A DNA stretch of 64,000 bases from Dechloromonas hankyongensis (GTDB lineage: Bacteria > Pseudomonadota > Gammaproteobacteria > Burkholderiales > Rhodocyclaceae): positions 930,001 through 994,000 of the forward strand of contig NZ_JAKLTN010000002.1 of assembly GCF_022012295.1 (NCBI RefSeq), given 5' to 3'. The translations under genes and the position numbers were made by a program. Numbering within the stretch: the first letter of the stretch is position 1; each line of letters starts with the position of its first letter. Under the pieces are notes generated by a model. It saw only the letters and a program-made list of their open reading frames with translations, had not been told where the DNA came from and did no database searches. Positions 7,465 through 16,412 of the stretch are shown here, piece by piece.

Positions 7465-7845
7465 ATGTTCACTTACCAGATTGACTACTTAGAGGTGGAA
7501 CGGGTCTTGAGGACGACGGTGCGAGGACACTATGACCTGGCTGCCCACGTTCAGCTTTGCGAGGCCGCAAATTCCGTAGCCGCACAACATGGCGTAAATC
7601 GAATTCTGGCGGATTTCCGTGAAGCCGAATTAGCGATTGGGCTTACCGAGCTTAATGACGTGCAAAAGCGCGGGTTGAAAGGCGACTATCGTATTGCGTT
7701 TGTTTACGACCCATCCCACAGTTCCGCCGAGCACTTCGAACTGTTCGAGAAGATAGCCTGGATGGCCGGATTCGAACGCCGGTTGTTTATCGCCCCTGAG
7801 CTTGCCATGGCTTGGCTCACTTGCTACGGGCTGGTTTCCGAATAA
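7465..7845 (+). CDS. Hypothetical protein, possible STAS/SpoIIAA-like fold
   Basis: The 126-residue soluble protein has alternating strands and helices (TVRGHYDL, NRILADFREAEL, RIAFVYD, RRLFIAPELAMAWL) that resemble the small SpoIIAA-like families of betaproteobacteria in which a sensor of unknown signal adopts a STAS fold. This is a resemblance in pattern only. ATG at 7465 has GAGGG just upstream. The promoter region contains an 8-bp inverted repeat (TGCGGAAA at 7388-7395, TTTCCGCA at 7426-7433). Codon use is less GC-biased than in its neighbours. Confidence 0.6.
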   Translation: MFTYQIDYLEVERVLRTTVRGHYDLAAHVQLCEAANSVAAQHGVNRILADFREAELAIGLTELNDVQKRGLKGDYRIAFVYDPSHSSAEHFELFEKIAWMAGFERRLFIAPELAMAWLTCYGLVSE

Positions 7846-8124
7846 AACTGTTGCTCAAATAATGGCATGTCAGTTCCGCGAAGGCTGCATCTGGCCGTTC
7901 GGGTGAATTGGCTTGGCCGCCCGCAAGTTGCTTTGATTTTTTCGCGAGGATGTCTACGGCAGCTTCCCTGCCAACCTATCCAAGCGACGCTATCGGCCAC
8001 CGGCTGCCGGCCGTAATCGCTACTCCAAAGCCGCCATTGGCTCCGAGAGACAAATGCTGGGTAGGCCAAGCCATCATCTGAGCCAACGTCAGCGGCCGAG
8101 CGCCCAGCGGCGCCGAACTTGTAG
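7846..8124. other. Gene-poor gap with a possible coding remnant
   Basis: No complete gene. On the minus strand a frame ending at TAG 7976 encodes about 40 protein-like residues (LTLAQMMAWPTQ, then HLSLGANGGFGVAI) that stay open upstream to about 8140 without a good start. It reads like a leftover of a real protein but I cannot name the family. Confidence 0.3.
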
Positions 8125-8159
8125 CGGCGCGCCGGCTCCACTGCAGAGCCGGCACGCCG
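8125..8159 (-). terminator. Hairpin downstream of the RND pump gene
   Basis: CGGCGCGCCGGCTC (8125-8138) pairs with GAGCCGGCACGCCG (8146-8159), one mismatch, loop of 7 nt. It lies 10 bp beyond the stop codon of the leftward pump gene. There is no T-tract, so termination is likely but not certain. Confidence 0.5.
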
Positions 8160-8169
8160 ATTACTTCCG

Positions 8170-11100
8170 CTAGGCTGCGGCCGATTCCGTTCGCAGTGCC
8201 GGAACGGCTTGCCTGTCCCCCGCCGCCGGCCGGATCTTGAACCAGATCGCGTACATGGCCGGCAGGAACACCAGGGTCAGAACCGTCCCGGCGAAGGTCC
8301 CGCCGATCAGGGTATAGGCCAGCGTTCCCCAGAACACCGACTGGGTGAGCGGGATGAAGGCCAGGATGGCGGCGAGCGCGGTCAGGATGACCGGGCGGGC
8401 GCGTTGCACGGTGGCCTCGACGACGGCATCGAAGGGTGCCAATCCATCCTTCTCGTTGCCACGAATCTGGCCGATCAGGATCAGCGTGTTGCGCATCAGG
8501 ATGCCGGACAGCGCAATCAATCCAACGAGCGCGTTGATGCCGAACGGCTGCTGGAAGATCAACAGCGTGGGCACGACGCCGATCAGGCCGAGCGGCGCGG
8601 TGGCGAACACCATGGTCATCGCCGAGATCGAGCGGACCTGGAAGATGATGGTGATCAAGGTCAGGGCGATCATGATGGGGAGTAGCGGCGCCAGGGCGCG
8701 ATTGGCCTTGCCGGATTCCTCGATGGAGCCCGCCTGCTCGATCCGGTAACCGGGCGGCAACTGGGCGATGATCGGCTGCAGATCCTTCAGCACGGCGGCG
8801 GAGACGTCCGGCGGCTGCAAGCCCTCGGCGATATCGCCGCGCACGGTGATCGTCGGCGTCCGGTCGCGACGGCGCAGGATGGGGTCTTCCATACGGACCT
8901 CAACCTTGCCGACCTGCGCCAGCGGAATCTTCTGACCGGTAGCACCGACCAACGTGAAGTCGCCAATCCTGGCCGGATCAAGCCGGGTATTGCCGGCCGA
9001 ACGGGCCGTGACCTGGACCGAACGGATGTCTTCGCGCACCTCCGTGATCGGGATGCCGCTCAACAGGAACTGCAACTGCTGGGCCACGTCGCTGGAGGAG
9101 AGGCCAAGGCTCTGCAGCCGGTCCTGGTCGAGCGCAAGATGCAGCGTCGGTACACGCTCGCCCCAGTCGGTATTGACCGTTCGCATCTGGGCCGAGGCCT
9201 GCATGACGCCACGCACCTGCGCCGAGATGTCGCGCAGCTTGTCCGGGTCCGGCCCCATGACGCGGAAGGCCACGGGGAATGGCGAAGGCGGACCGAAAAC
9301 AATCTGGGTCACGCGCACCCGCGCTTCGGGCGCCAGTCCGTCGGCCACCGCCTGGCGCAGCCTGAACTTGAGGGCTTCCCTCTCCTTTTCGTTCCCCGTG
9401 AGAATGACAATTTTGGCGAACGACGGGTCGGGCAGTTCGGGCGACATCGCCAGGAAGAAACGCGGTGCGCCCTGGCCGATATAAGCTGTGACGACCCTGG
9501 CCTCCTGTTGCTGCGCCAGCCAGGCTTCGACCTTCGCCGTCGCGGCACTGGTTTGCTCGATTGAGGTGCCATAAGGCATCTGCACCTCAACCAGCACTTC
9601 TGGCCGGTCGGAGGTCGGGAAAAACTGCTTGTTGACCACGCCCATGCCCATGATTGCGACGACGAAGGCGCCGATCACGCCCGCCGCGACCAGCCACTTG
9701 CGGCGGATCACCGAGCCGAGCAGGCGGCGGAAGCGCTCGTAGTTCGGCGTGGCGTAGATCGCTCCGTGCCCGCCGGCGTGCTTCTCAAAGTGCGGCAGCA
9801 ACTTCACCCCCAGATAGGGCGTGAAAACGACGGCAACGATCCACGAGGCGATCAAGGCAATGCCGACAATCCAGAACATGTTGCTGGTGTACTCGCCAGC
9901 CGTCGACTTCGCGAAGCCGTTCGGCATGAAGCCGATTGCCGTAACCAAGGTACCGGCCAGCATCGGGGCGGCGGTGTGGCTCCAGGCATAGGCCGCGGCG
10001 CGGATGCGGTCGTAGCCTTCCTCCATCTTCACGACCATCATCTCGATGGCGATGATCGCGTCGTCGACCAGCAGCCCAAGGGCCAGGATCAACGAGCCCA
10101 GCGTGATCCGGTCGAAATTCTTGCCGGTCGCCGCCATGATGATGAAGACGACAGCCAGGGTCAGGGGAACTGCGGCGGCGACGACGATGCCGGCGCGCCA
10201 GCCCATGCTCAGGAAGCCGACCAGTACCACTACGCCGAGGGCAACCATGAACTTGACCATGAACTCGCCGACGGCGGAATGGATATTGACCGCCTGGTCC
10301 GTAACCTTGGACAGGCTCATGCCAAGCGGCATCTCGGCGTTGATCGCCGCGGCTTCCGCCTCCAGCGCCTTGCCCAGATCGAGGCCGTTCCAGCCCTCGC
10401 GCATGACCACGCCAAGCAGCAAGGTCGGTTCGCCGTTGTTGCGGATCAGGAAGCTGGCCGGGTCTTCGTAGCCGCGCTTGACCTCAGCGATATCGCCGAG
10501 CTTCAGGGTCCGGCCGTGCGCCGCGACCGGGGTGTTGCGGATCGCTTCCAGATCGTCGATGGCGCCGTCCAGGCGGATGAAGACCTGCGGGCCCTTGGCT
10601 TCGATCGAACCGGCCGGCGTCATGACGTTGCGTCCGTTCAGCGCGGCGAAGAGGTCGCGCGGCGAGACGCCCAGGGTTGCCAGGCGGTCATGGGAGAACT
10701 CGACAAAGATCCTTTCGGCCTGCTCGCCGATGATGTTGACCTTCTTGACCCCCGCGACATGCAGCAGGCGCTGGCGCATGCTCTCCGCATCGCGCACCAG
10801 TTGCCGATGCGGCTCGCCCTTGGCTTTCAAGGCATAGAGCGCAAAAGTCACGTCGGCGTATTCATCGTTGGCCATCGGGCCGATGACGCCGCGCGGCAGC
10901 TTGGCGGCCTCGTCACCGAGTTTCTTGCGCGCCTGATAGAACTGCTCGGGCACCTCGGCGGGCGGCGTGCTGTCGATCAGGAACACCGTCGAGAAGGCCA
11001 GGCCCGGTCGCGTAAAGGTCTCGGTCCGGTCATACCAGCGCAGTTCCTGCATGCGCTTTTCCAGCGGCTCGGCGACCAGTTCTTCCATTTCCTTGGCGGT

Positions 11101-11271
11101 CGCGCCGGGCCAGGCGGTAACGACGGTCATCTGCTTGATGGTAAAAGCGGGGTCTTCGGCTCGCCCCAGCGTCAGAAAGGCCACGATGCCGGCGATGAAG
11201 ATCGCCAGCATCAGGAACAGAGTCACCGAGCGCTCGCGGACAGCGAGGGCGGAAAGGTTGAAGGTGCTCAT
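8170..11271 (-). CDS. RND efflux transporter, inner-membrane pump
   Basis: A 1033-residue HAE1-type proton-driven pump of the AcrB superfamily. It has one N-terminal transmembrane helix, a large porter loop, a block of about six helices (residues about 335-545), a second porter loop from about 550, and a final helix block (about 850-1015). The charged helix 4 motif LALGLLVDDAIIAIE, with the proton-relay Asp pair, is intact. This subfamily (opening NLSALAVRERSVTLFLM and GRAEDPAFTIKQ) is distinct from AcrB and often serves drug or solvent efflux. The start overlaps the adaptor stop by 4 nt (ATGA), so the two are translationally coupled. The outer-membrane partner is encoded divergently at 13176. 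Confidence 0.94.
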   Translation of the reverse strand: MSTFNLSALAVRERSVTLFLMLAIFIAGIVAFLTLGRAEDPAFTIKQMTVVTAWPGATAKEMEELVAEPLEKRMQELRWYDRTETFTRPGLAFSTVFLIDSTPPAEVPEQFYQARKKLGDEAAKLPRGVIGPMANDEYADVTFALYALKAKGEPHRQLVRDAESMRQRLLHVAGVKKVNIIGEQAERIFVEFSHDRLATLGVSPRDLFAALNGRNVMTPAGSIEAKGPQVFIRLDGAIDDLEAIRNTPVAAHGRTLKLGDIAEVKRGYEDPASFLIRNNGEPTLLLGVVMREGWNGLDLGKALEAEAAAINAEMPLGMSLSKVTDQAVNIHSAVGEFMVKFMVALGVVVLVGFLSMGWRAGIVVAAAVPLTLAVVFIIMAATGKNFDRITLGSLILALGLLVDDAIIAIEMMVVKMEEGYDRIRAAAYAWSHTAAPMLAGTLVTAIGFMPNGFAKSTAGEYTSNMFWIVGIALIASWIVAVVFTPYLGVKLLPHFEKHAGGHGAIYATPNYERFRRLLGSVIRRKWLVAAGVIGAFVVAIMGMGVVNKQFFPTSDRPEVLVEVQMPYGTSIEQTSAATAKVEAWLAQQQEARVVTAYIGQGAPRFFLAMSPELPDPSFAKIVILTGNEKEREALKFRLRQAVADGLAPEARVRVTQIVFGPPSPFPVAFRVMGPDPDKLRDISAQVRGVMQASAQMRTVNTDWGERVPTLHLALDQDRLQSLGLSSSDVAQQLQFLLSGIPITEVREDIRSVQVTARSAGNTRLDPARIGDFTLVGATGQKIPLAQVGKVEVRMEDPILRRRDRTPTITVRGDIAEGLQPPDVSAAVLKDLQPIIAQLPPGYRIEQAGSIEESGKANRALAPLLPIMIALTLITIIFQVRSISAMTMVFATAPLGLIGVVPTLLIFQQPFGINALVGLIALSGILMRNTLILIGQIRGNEKDGLAPFDAVVEATVQRARPVILTALAAILAFIPLTQSVFWGTLAYTLIGGTFAGTVLTLVFLPAMYAIWFKIRPAAGDRQAVPALRTESAAA

Positions 11272-12383
11272 TTCCGTTCCCCACTCTTGTCGGCGGGCGC
11301 GGCCTCGCCGTCAGCCAGCCGGACGAGATCGCCTTCGTGCAGCAACTGCGCGCCGAGCACGACGACACGATCGCCCGCCGCGAGACCACTGGCGACGGCA
11401 GCCGTTTCGCTGCCGAGGCCGGCCACCTGCACGGCGCGCCAGGTCACCCGCGGCTCCTTCCCTGCAAGCAGCCAGACGCCGGGCCCTTTGCCGGGGTCGT
11501 ATAGCGCACCGAGCGGCACCTGCAGCGCCGGGGTGGCGCGGTCGGACGGGAGCTGGATGGCAACGGTCGAGCCCAGCGGCGCGTCGGCCAGGCGGCCTTC
11601 CAGCACGTAGCGCGCCTCGAAAGTCCGGGTCAGCGGATTGGCGGCATCCGACAATTGGCGCAGTTTCGCGGCACCGGTGAGTCCGCTGCCATACAAGGCC
11701 GCGTGTGCCGCCGATCCGACCGCCGGGAGTAGTGTTTCGGGGAGTTCTATGAGTGCTTCGCGGCGTCCGGCATGCGCTACCCGGACCACCACCTGGCCGG
11801 CACCAACGACCTGGCCCGGCTCGGCCAGGGTCTCCACCACGACGCCGTCGGCGTCGGCAAGCAGCACCGTGTAGCCGGTTTCGTTGCGCGCCACGTCGGC
11901 TTGGGCCTGGGCGGCATTGAGTTCCGCCCGCGCCGACTCGGCGGCAGCTTTGATCTTGTCGTAGGCCGAGGCCGACACCGCCCCCGCGGCGACCAGATCG
12001 CGGTATCTCGCCTCGTCCTCAGCGGTTTGGCGGGCGCGCGCCATGGCGGCGGTGACGGCCTCGTCGTGGGCACGCGTGGCCAGCCGCAAATCGGTGGGGT
12101 CGATGCGCATCAGCGGCTGGCCGCGTTTAACGGTCTGTCCGGTATTGACCAGGCGTTCCACAATCTTGCCGGGAACGCGGAAGCCCTGGTCGCTCTGCAC
12201 CCGCGCCGCGACGATGCCGGTGAATGAACGCTCGGCTTGGCCGGCGGTGGCCACCGCAGCCACCCGCACGAGGGGAGGCGCTGTCCGCGGATCGTTTGAC
12301 GAAGTGGCGTTGTTGCATGCAGCCAGGGCCAAGGGCAACAGACCGACAACGGCGAGGAAAGGAATATTACGGTGCTGAAGCAT
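11268..12383 (-). CDS. RND efflux periplasmic adaptor lipoprotein
   Basis: A membrane-fusion-protein subunit that bridges the pump and the outer-membrane channel. ATG at 12383 has GGAGG about 6 nt upstream and starts a lipoprotein signal (LALAAC, so Cys about 20 would be lipidated). Behind it come a lipoyl half-motif (VKRGQPLMRIDP), an alpha-helical hairpin (about residues 80-150), the second lipoyl half (DGVVVETLAEPGQVVGAGQ), and beta-barrel and membrane-proximal domains. Its promoter region holds the palindrome at 12424-12447, so it is probably repressed by the TetR protein encoded next door. Confidence 0.93.
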   Translation of the reverse strand: MLQHRNIPFLAVVGLLPLALAACNNATSSNDPRTAPPLVRVAAVATAGQAERSFTGIVAARVQSDQGFRVPGKIVERLVNTGQTVKRGQPLMRIDPTDLRLATRAHDEAVTAAMARARQTAEDEARYRDLVAAGAVSASAYDKIKAAAESARAELNAAQAQADVARNETGYTVLLADADGVVVETLAEPGQVVGAGQVVVRVAHAGRREALIELPETLLPAVGSAAHAALYGSGLTGAAKLRQLSDAANPLTRTFEARYVLEGRLADAPLGSTVAIQLPSDRATPALQVPLGALYDPGKGPGVWLLAGKEPRVTWRAVQVAGLGSETAAVASGLAAGDRVVVLGAQLLHEGDLVRLADGEAAPADKSGERK

Positions 12384-12423
12384 GGCGACCTCCAGGAATG
12401 CGAAGGCCTCCATCTTCAATCTA

Positions 12424-12447
12424 GTGACCATTATTGTCAATGGTCAC
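12424..12447. promoter_or_regulatory. Likely TetR-family operator before the adaptor-pump operon
   Basis: A perfect palindrome, GTGACCATT-N6-AATGGTCAC, lies 41 bp upstream of the adaptor start. On the leftward strand a TTGACA hexamer sits inside it. The same half-sites with the same 6-bp spacer occur at 13124-13147 in front of the outer-membrane factor gene. Confidence 0.8.
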
Positions 12448-12466
12448 TTTTCATCCGGGTGACGCT

Positions 12467-13084
12467 TTAGGGCGCCAGACTACGCAACACCAGGTTCGAC
12501 AGCTGGGTTGGCGCCTCCTCGACGAGGTCGAGGTTGTATTGCAGCAGGAGCGGATTCGCATAGGGCTGCATGACGAGATAGATCGCATGAACCGTCTCGT
12601 CCAACGGCGTCTTGCGCTCGAATTCGCCCCTCTCCCGCCCTTCGCGGACGATCTCCATCAGGGTCTGCCGAATGCGCTTTCCATAGGCAAGAGCAGACGG
12701 CCATCCCTCGCCGGCGGAATGCGCGGCAATGTCGTACAGCTTGCGATCGTTGAAGAACAGCTCCACGCTCGTCGCTACCAGGGCCTTGAATAGACGCCGG
12801 AATTTTTCCGTCGGCGTGGTGGCGCTGGCAACCGCTTCATCGACCGCCGCGACGATCTTGCTCAGGGTCTGGGCGCAGATGGCTTCGCCGATCGCCTGCT
12901 TGGAGTCGAAGAATTTGTAGATATAGGCCTTGGAAAAGCCGATCGCCTTGGCCAGGTCGGAGACTGTGGTCTTGTCGTAGCCGTAGTGGCTGAAGTGCTC
13001 GCCGGCCGCCTCGACGATCTGCTCGCGAACGCTGTGGTCGGCGGGGCCGCGCGCCTGTGGGGTGGAAGATTCGATTTCGCTCAT
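12467..13084 (-). CDS. TetR-family repressor of the RND system
   Basis: The 205-residue protein has a TetR DNA-binding domain at about residues 20-65 (VREQIVEAAGEHFSHYGYDKTTVSDLAKAIGFSKAYIYKFF) written here only to identify the helix-turn-helix by its ends, and a helical ligand domain behind. ATG at 13084 is chosen because it starts about 19 residues before the first helix; the frame is open further upstream into the operator region, which is less likely. The gene sits between the two halves of the efflux system, and matching palindromes lie on both flanks, so autoregulation plus repression of both transcripts is the natural reading. The inducer is unknown. Confidence 0.88.
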   Translation of the reverse strand: MSEIESSTPQARGPADHSVREQIVEAAGEHFSHYGYDKTTVSDLAKAIGFSKAYIYKFFDSKQAIGEAICAQTLSKIVAAVDEAVASATTPTEKFRRLFKALVATSVELFFNDRKLYDIAAHSAGEGWPSALAYGKRIRQTLMEIVREGRERGEFERKTPLDETVHAIYLVMQPYANPLLLQYNLDLVEEAPTQLSNLVLRSLAP

Positions 13085-13113
13085 GGGGAAAACAATAGCG
13101 CGTCGGCGGCCGC

Positions 13114-13147
13114 TTGACAACCAGTGACCATTTTGGGTTATAGTCAC
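13114..13147 (+). promoter_or_regulatory. Promoter and TetR-type operator of the outer-membrane factor operon
   Basis: TTGACA at 13114-13119 and TTATAG/TATAGT at 13139-13145 form a -35/-10 pair spaced 18-19 bp. The palindrome GTGACCATT-N6-TATAGTCAC (13124-13147) fills the spacer and overlaps the -10, a classical repression geometry. Seven of nine half-site positions match the perfect copy at 12424-12447. Confidence 0.78.
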
Positions 13148-13175
13148 ATCAACAATCCAATCCCGAAGGACTTCC

Positions 13176-14660
13176 ATGTTCTCCCGCTCCCTCGCCCTGC
13201 TTCTGAGTGCCGGCATCCTGACGGGCTGCGCCGTCGGTCCCGACTACCGGTCGCCTGAAATCGCGCTGTCGTCTTCCTTCCTCGGGCAGGAGGGGATCGA
13301 TCGCCGATCCGCTGAGCACCAGGCCGATCTCACCGTCTGGTGGGCCGCCTTCGATGATCCCCTGCTGACCCGCTTCATTTCGCTGGCGCTCGAACAGAAC
13401 CTGGACATCGCGCAAGCGGCGGCCCGGGTCGCACAGTCGCGGGCAGCATTGCGCTACGCCGATGCGGCGCTGCTGCCAGCGGGCAACGTCAGTGCCAGCG
13501 CGGCGCACGCCTACCAGTCGGTCGAGACCCCGCTCGGGCAGGTGCTCAACGCCAACCCCGGCTTCGACCGCTACGGCAGTCTGTACGAGGCCAATCTTGG
13601 CGCCAGTTGGGAGATCGATGTGTTCGGCGGCCTGCGGCGCGGACAGGAGGCGGCACGCGCTGCCTACGAGGCATCTGAAGCAGGCGTGGTAGCAACACGG
13701 CTGGCCGTCGCCGCGCAGACGGCCGATGTGTACGTTACGGTCCGCGGCCTGCAGGCGCGCCTCGCGATCGCCCGGCAGCAAGCGGATACCCGCCGCCAGT
13801 TGCTCGCCATGGTCAAGCTCCAGTACGAGAAGGGAATCGCCGCCGAACTGCAGATGAACCAGGCCGACGGCTCGCTGACCCAGGCCGAGGCGCAGATCCC
13901 CGTCCTCGAAGCCGGTCTTGGTTCGGCAATGAACGCGCTGGACGTGCTGCTCGGCGTGCAGCCGGGAACCTACCGCGCAGAACTGGCCACGGTATCGCCG
14001 ATTCCCGTCGCACCGGGCCTGGCGGCAAGCGGCACCCCAGCCGACATGATTCGGCGCCGGCCGGACCTCATCGCCGCCGAGCGGCGCCTGGCGGCGGCTA
14101 ATGCGCGCATCGGCGTGGGGGTTTCGGAGTACTACCCCAAGTTTTCGCTCGCTGGCCTGCTCGGCAGCGCCACCGCGATAGGGAGCGGCAACCTGTTCAC
14201 TGGGGGGGCCAGCCAGGCCCAGGGCGTTCTCGGACTGCGCTGGCGCCTGTTCGATTTCGGCCGCGTCGACGCACAGATCGCCGCCGCGCGCGGCCAGGAG
14301 GCGGAAGCCCTGGCAGTCTACCGGCTGGCCGTGCTGCGGGCGGCCGAGGATGTCGAAAACGCCTTTTCCGCCCTGGTCAAACGCGAGGCTCAGGTCGGCA
14401 TCCTGACGCGCGGTGAAACCTCGCTCGCCCGGGCCCGCGCCAACTCGTTTGCAGCCTACCAGGGCGGCGTCGTCAGTCTGATCGAGGTGCTCGATGCAGA
14501 CAGCAACCTGCTGCAGGTGCGCGACGGCAAGGCCCAGGCGCAAACCGAAGCGGCGCGTGCCGCCATTGCCTCCTTCCGGGCGCTGGGCGGCGGCTGGGAT
14601 GCCCCCCAAGCAAGCAGTGACCGCCTCTCCGGCAAACTCTCCACCAACAACCACAGGTAA
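13176..14660 (+). CDS. RND efflux outer-membrane factor lipoprotein (NodT/OprM type)
   Basis: A 494-residue outer-membrane channel subunit. The N-terminus is a lipoprotein signal (SAGILTGCAVGPDY, so Cys about 18 would be lipidated and the typical GPDYxxP motif follows). Two repeated TolC-like helical segments cover about residues 60-260 and 270-480, with conserved RRRPDLIAAERRLAAANARIG in two pieces about the repeat junction. AAGGA lies 6 nt before the ATG. It is divergent from the TetR gene and is first in an operon with a dehydrogenase (5-bp gap) and a thioesterase. Confidence 0.93.
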   Translation: MFSRSLALLLSAGILTGCAVGPDYRSPEIALSSSFLGQEGIDRRSAEHQADLTVWWAAFDDPLLTRFISLALEQNLDIAQAAARVAQSRAALRYADAALLPAGNVSASAAHAYQSVETPLGQVLNANPGFDRYGSLYEANLGASWEIDVFGGLRRGQEAARAAYEASEAGVVATRLAVAAQTADVYVTVRGLQARLAIARQQADTRRQLLAMVKLQYEKGIAAELQMNQADGSLTQAEAQIPVLEAGLGSAMNALDVLLGVQPGTYRAELATVSPIPVAPGLAASGTPADMIRRRPDLIAAERRLAAANARIGVGVSEYYPKFSLAGLLGSATAIGSGNLFTGGASQAQGVLGLRWRLFDFGRVDAQIAAARGQEAEALAVYRLAVLRAAEDVENAFSALVKREAQVGILTRGETSLARARANSFAAYQGGVVSLIEVLDADSNLLQVRDGKAQAQTEAARAAIASFRALGGGWDAPQASSDRLSGKLSTNNHR

Positions 14661-14665
14661 GCAAA

Positions 14666-15451
14666 ATGACAACAACAGAGAATTCATGGGTACTCGTCAC
14701 GGGCGCATCGAGCGGCTTCGGCGAGGAGTTCGCCCGCCAATATGCCGCGCAAGGCCACTCGCTGGTCCTGGTGGCGCGCCGGCTGGACCGGCTGCAAGCA
14801 CTCGCCGAGACACTACGCCGGCAGTACAGCATCGACGTCGTAGTCGAGCCAGCCGATCTCTCGGATATTGCGGCAGTCACCCGATTGCATCGGCACCTCC
14901 GGGAGCGAGGCATCGCCATCGACATCCTGATCAACAACGCCGGCCATGGACTGCAAGGCCCCTTCGTCGATAGCCCGCTGGACGCAACCCTGGCCATGGT
15001 ACAGCTCGATGTCGCGAGCCTGACCGCGGTCACCCACGTCTTTGCCCAGGACATGCGGGCGCGCGGGCGCGGGAATATTCTGCTGGTCGCCAGCCTGTTG
15101 GCCTATCAGGGCGTGCAGAACTTCGCCGTCTATGCCGCCGCCAAGGCCTACGTCTTGCGTCTGGGTGAAGCGCTGCATCGCGAACTCAAACGCGATGGCA
15201 TCACCGTGACGACGCTGTGCCCCGGCATGTCGGACACCGGCTTCGCCGCCGCAGCGCAGCAAAAGCTCACGCCGGCGCTGAAGCAGTTGATGATGCAGCC
15301 GGCCCCCGTCGTGCGCGCCGGCATCCGCGCCTTGCAGGCCGGCCGCATCGGCGTCGTGGCCGGCTGGGCGAACAAGGCCCTGGTGATCCTGACCTGGGCG
15401 ACCCCGCGTTGGCTGCACCAGGCCTTCATGTCGCATGTAATGAACGGATAA
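14666..15451 (+). CDS. Short-chain dehydrogenase/reductase
   Basis: A classical SDR of 261 residues: cofactor motif TGASSGFG near residue 13, ARR after the second strand (suggesting NADPH preference), NNAG at about 92, the catalytic Ser in LLVASLLAYQG, and the Tyr-x-x-x-Lys pair in YAAAK. The C-terminal stretch is hydrophobic, so it may touch the membrane. It follows the outer-membrane factor by 5 bp and is thus under the same TetR-type operator, which hints at modification or detoxification of the compound that the pump exports. The substrate is unknown. Confidence 0.85.
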   Translation: MTTTENSWVLVTGASSGFGEEFARQYAAQGHSLVLVARRLDRLQALAETLRRQYSIDVVVEPADLSDIAAVTRLHRHLRERGIAIDILINNAGHGLQGPFVDSPLDATLAMVQLDVASLTAVTHVFAQDMRARGRGNILLVASLLAYQGVQNFAVYAAAKAYVLRLGEALHRELKRDGITVTTLCPGMSDTGFAAAAQQKLTPALKQLMMQPAPVVRAGIRALQAGRIGVVAGWANKALVILTWATPRWLHQAFMSHVMNG

Positions 15452-15500
15452 GCACTCCGCTCAAACGCTCACCAAAGAAACAACAGCAAGGAGTTGCCCC

Positions 15501-16055
15501 ATGACAGCACCAACCGACGCGATGAACCCCGAAGACACGCTTGCCCGTTGGCGGGCCGAGGAAGCAGCCGTGCGCGCCCGCTTCCAGACGGCGCCCGGCG
15601 TGGCCACACCCGCCCAAATCGCCGGGCGCAGCGGACTGCAGGTCTTCCAGGCGCTTCTTGCCGGGGAAATTCCGCCCCCGCCGATGGCGGTCACGCTCGA
15701 TTTCACGCTACTTGGTATCGAGCCCGGATTCGCGGTATTCCAGGGACAACCCCGCTTCAAGCACTACAACCCGATGGGCACGGTACACGGCGGCTGGTTC
15801 GCTACGCTGCTCGACAGCGCCATGGGCTGCGCCGTGCATTCCACGCTGCCAGCGGGCAAGGCATACACCACCCTGGAACTGAAGCTCAACATTGTCCGCG
15901 CCCTCACTGAAGCTGTGCCGCTGGTGCGCGCCGAAGGCCGGCTGGTCCACGGCGGCCGCCAGGTGGCGACCGCGGAAGGCCGGTTGATCGGACCGGACGG
16001 CAAGCTTTATGCCCATGCGAGCACCAGTTGCCTGATCTTTGACCTGGCTTCATAG
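15501..16055 (+). CDS. PaaI-type hotdog thioesterase
   Basis: A 184-residue protein with a hotdog fold: the core motif GTVHGGWFATLLDSAMGCA matches the PaaI/YbgC-like thioesterase helix, followed by strands with YTTLELKLNIVRAL. It probably hydrolyses an acyl- or aryl-CoA. AAGGAG lies 9 nt before the ATG. It is the third gene of the outer-membrane factor operon, 49 bp after the dehydrogenase. Linkage of a thioesterase, an SDR and an RND pump suggests response to a fatty or aromatic compound, but this is inference. Confidence 0.85.
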   Translation: MTAPTDAMNPEDTLARWRAEEAAVRARFQTAPGVATPAQIAGRSGLQVFQALLAGEIPPPPMAVTLDFTLLGIEPGFAVFQGQPRFKHYNPMGTVHGGWFATLLDSAMGCAVHSTLPAGKAYTTLELKLNIVRALTEAVPLVRAEGRLVHGGRQVATAEGRLIGPDGKLYAHASTSCLIFDLAS

Positions 16056-16236
16056 AGCGGAACGCTCGGCGACATCGGAATGCTCCTGAAAGGGAAATTT
16101 GCTGGCCGCCGATGCAGGAATCCCCGGATGCGGTTGATCGAAAAACCGGCCCACCTGCTGCCCGAGCAACACTCGCCGCCGGCCGCTGCTGCCGACGCAG
16201 CAACCCATCGCATCTGCCACGACTGGCGCGCTGGCA

Positions 16237-16267
16237 CAAAAAACCCGCCATCCGAAGACGGCGGGTT
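16237..16267 (-). terminator. Terminator of the sulfate permease transcript
   Basis: AACCCGCC (16242-16249) pairs with GGCGGGTT (16260-16267) and six T follow on the leftward strand. It is the first terminator downstream of cysW, about 145 bp away. The interval 16270-16412 holds no gene. Confidence 0.8.
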
Positions 16268-16412
16268 GCAAGGAGAAGAGAGATAAAGAGCGGTAGCCGA
16301 CGCAAGGCAGCTACGGAATCAATTTACCGGCCGATCCGGGCCGGGAAAACGAAGTTGTTCGTATAAGCAAAGCAGGCTTGGTCGCTTAAGGATATGCCCC
16401 CAAACAACGCCC

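Noticed and set aside
9766..11610. Long plus-strand open frame of over 600 codons opposite the RND pump
   Set aside because: It is the antisense shadow of the pump gene: rich in Asp, Gly, Arg, Gln and His as expected for the complement of GC-rich coding DNA, with no domain or ribosome site.
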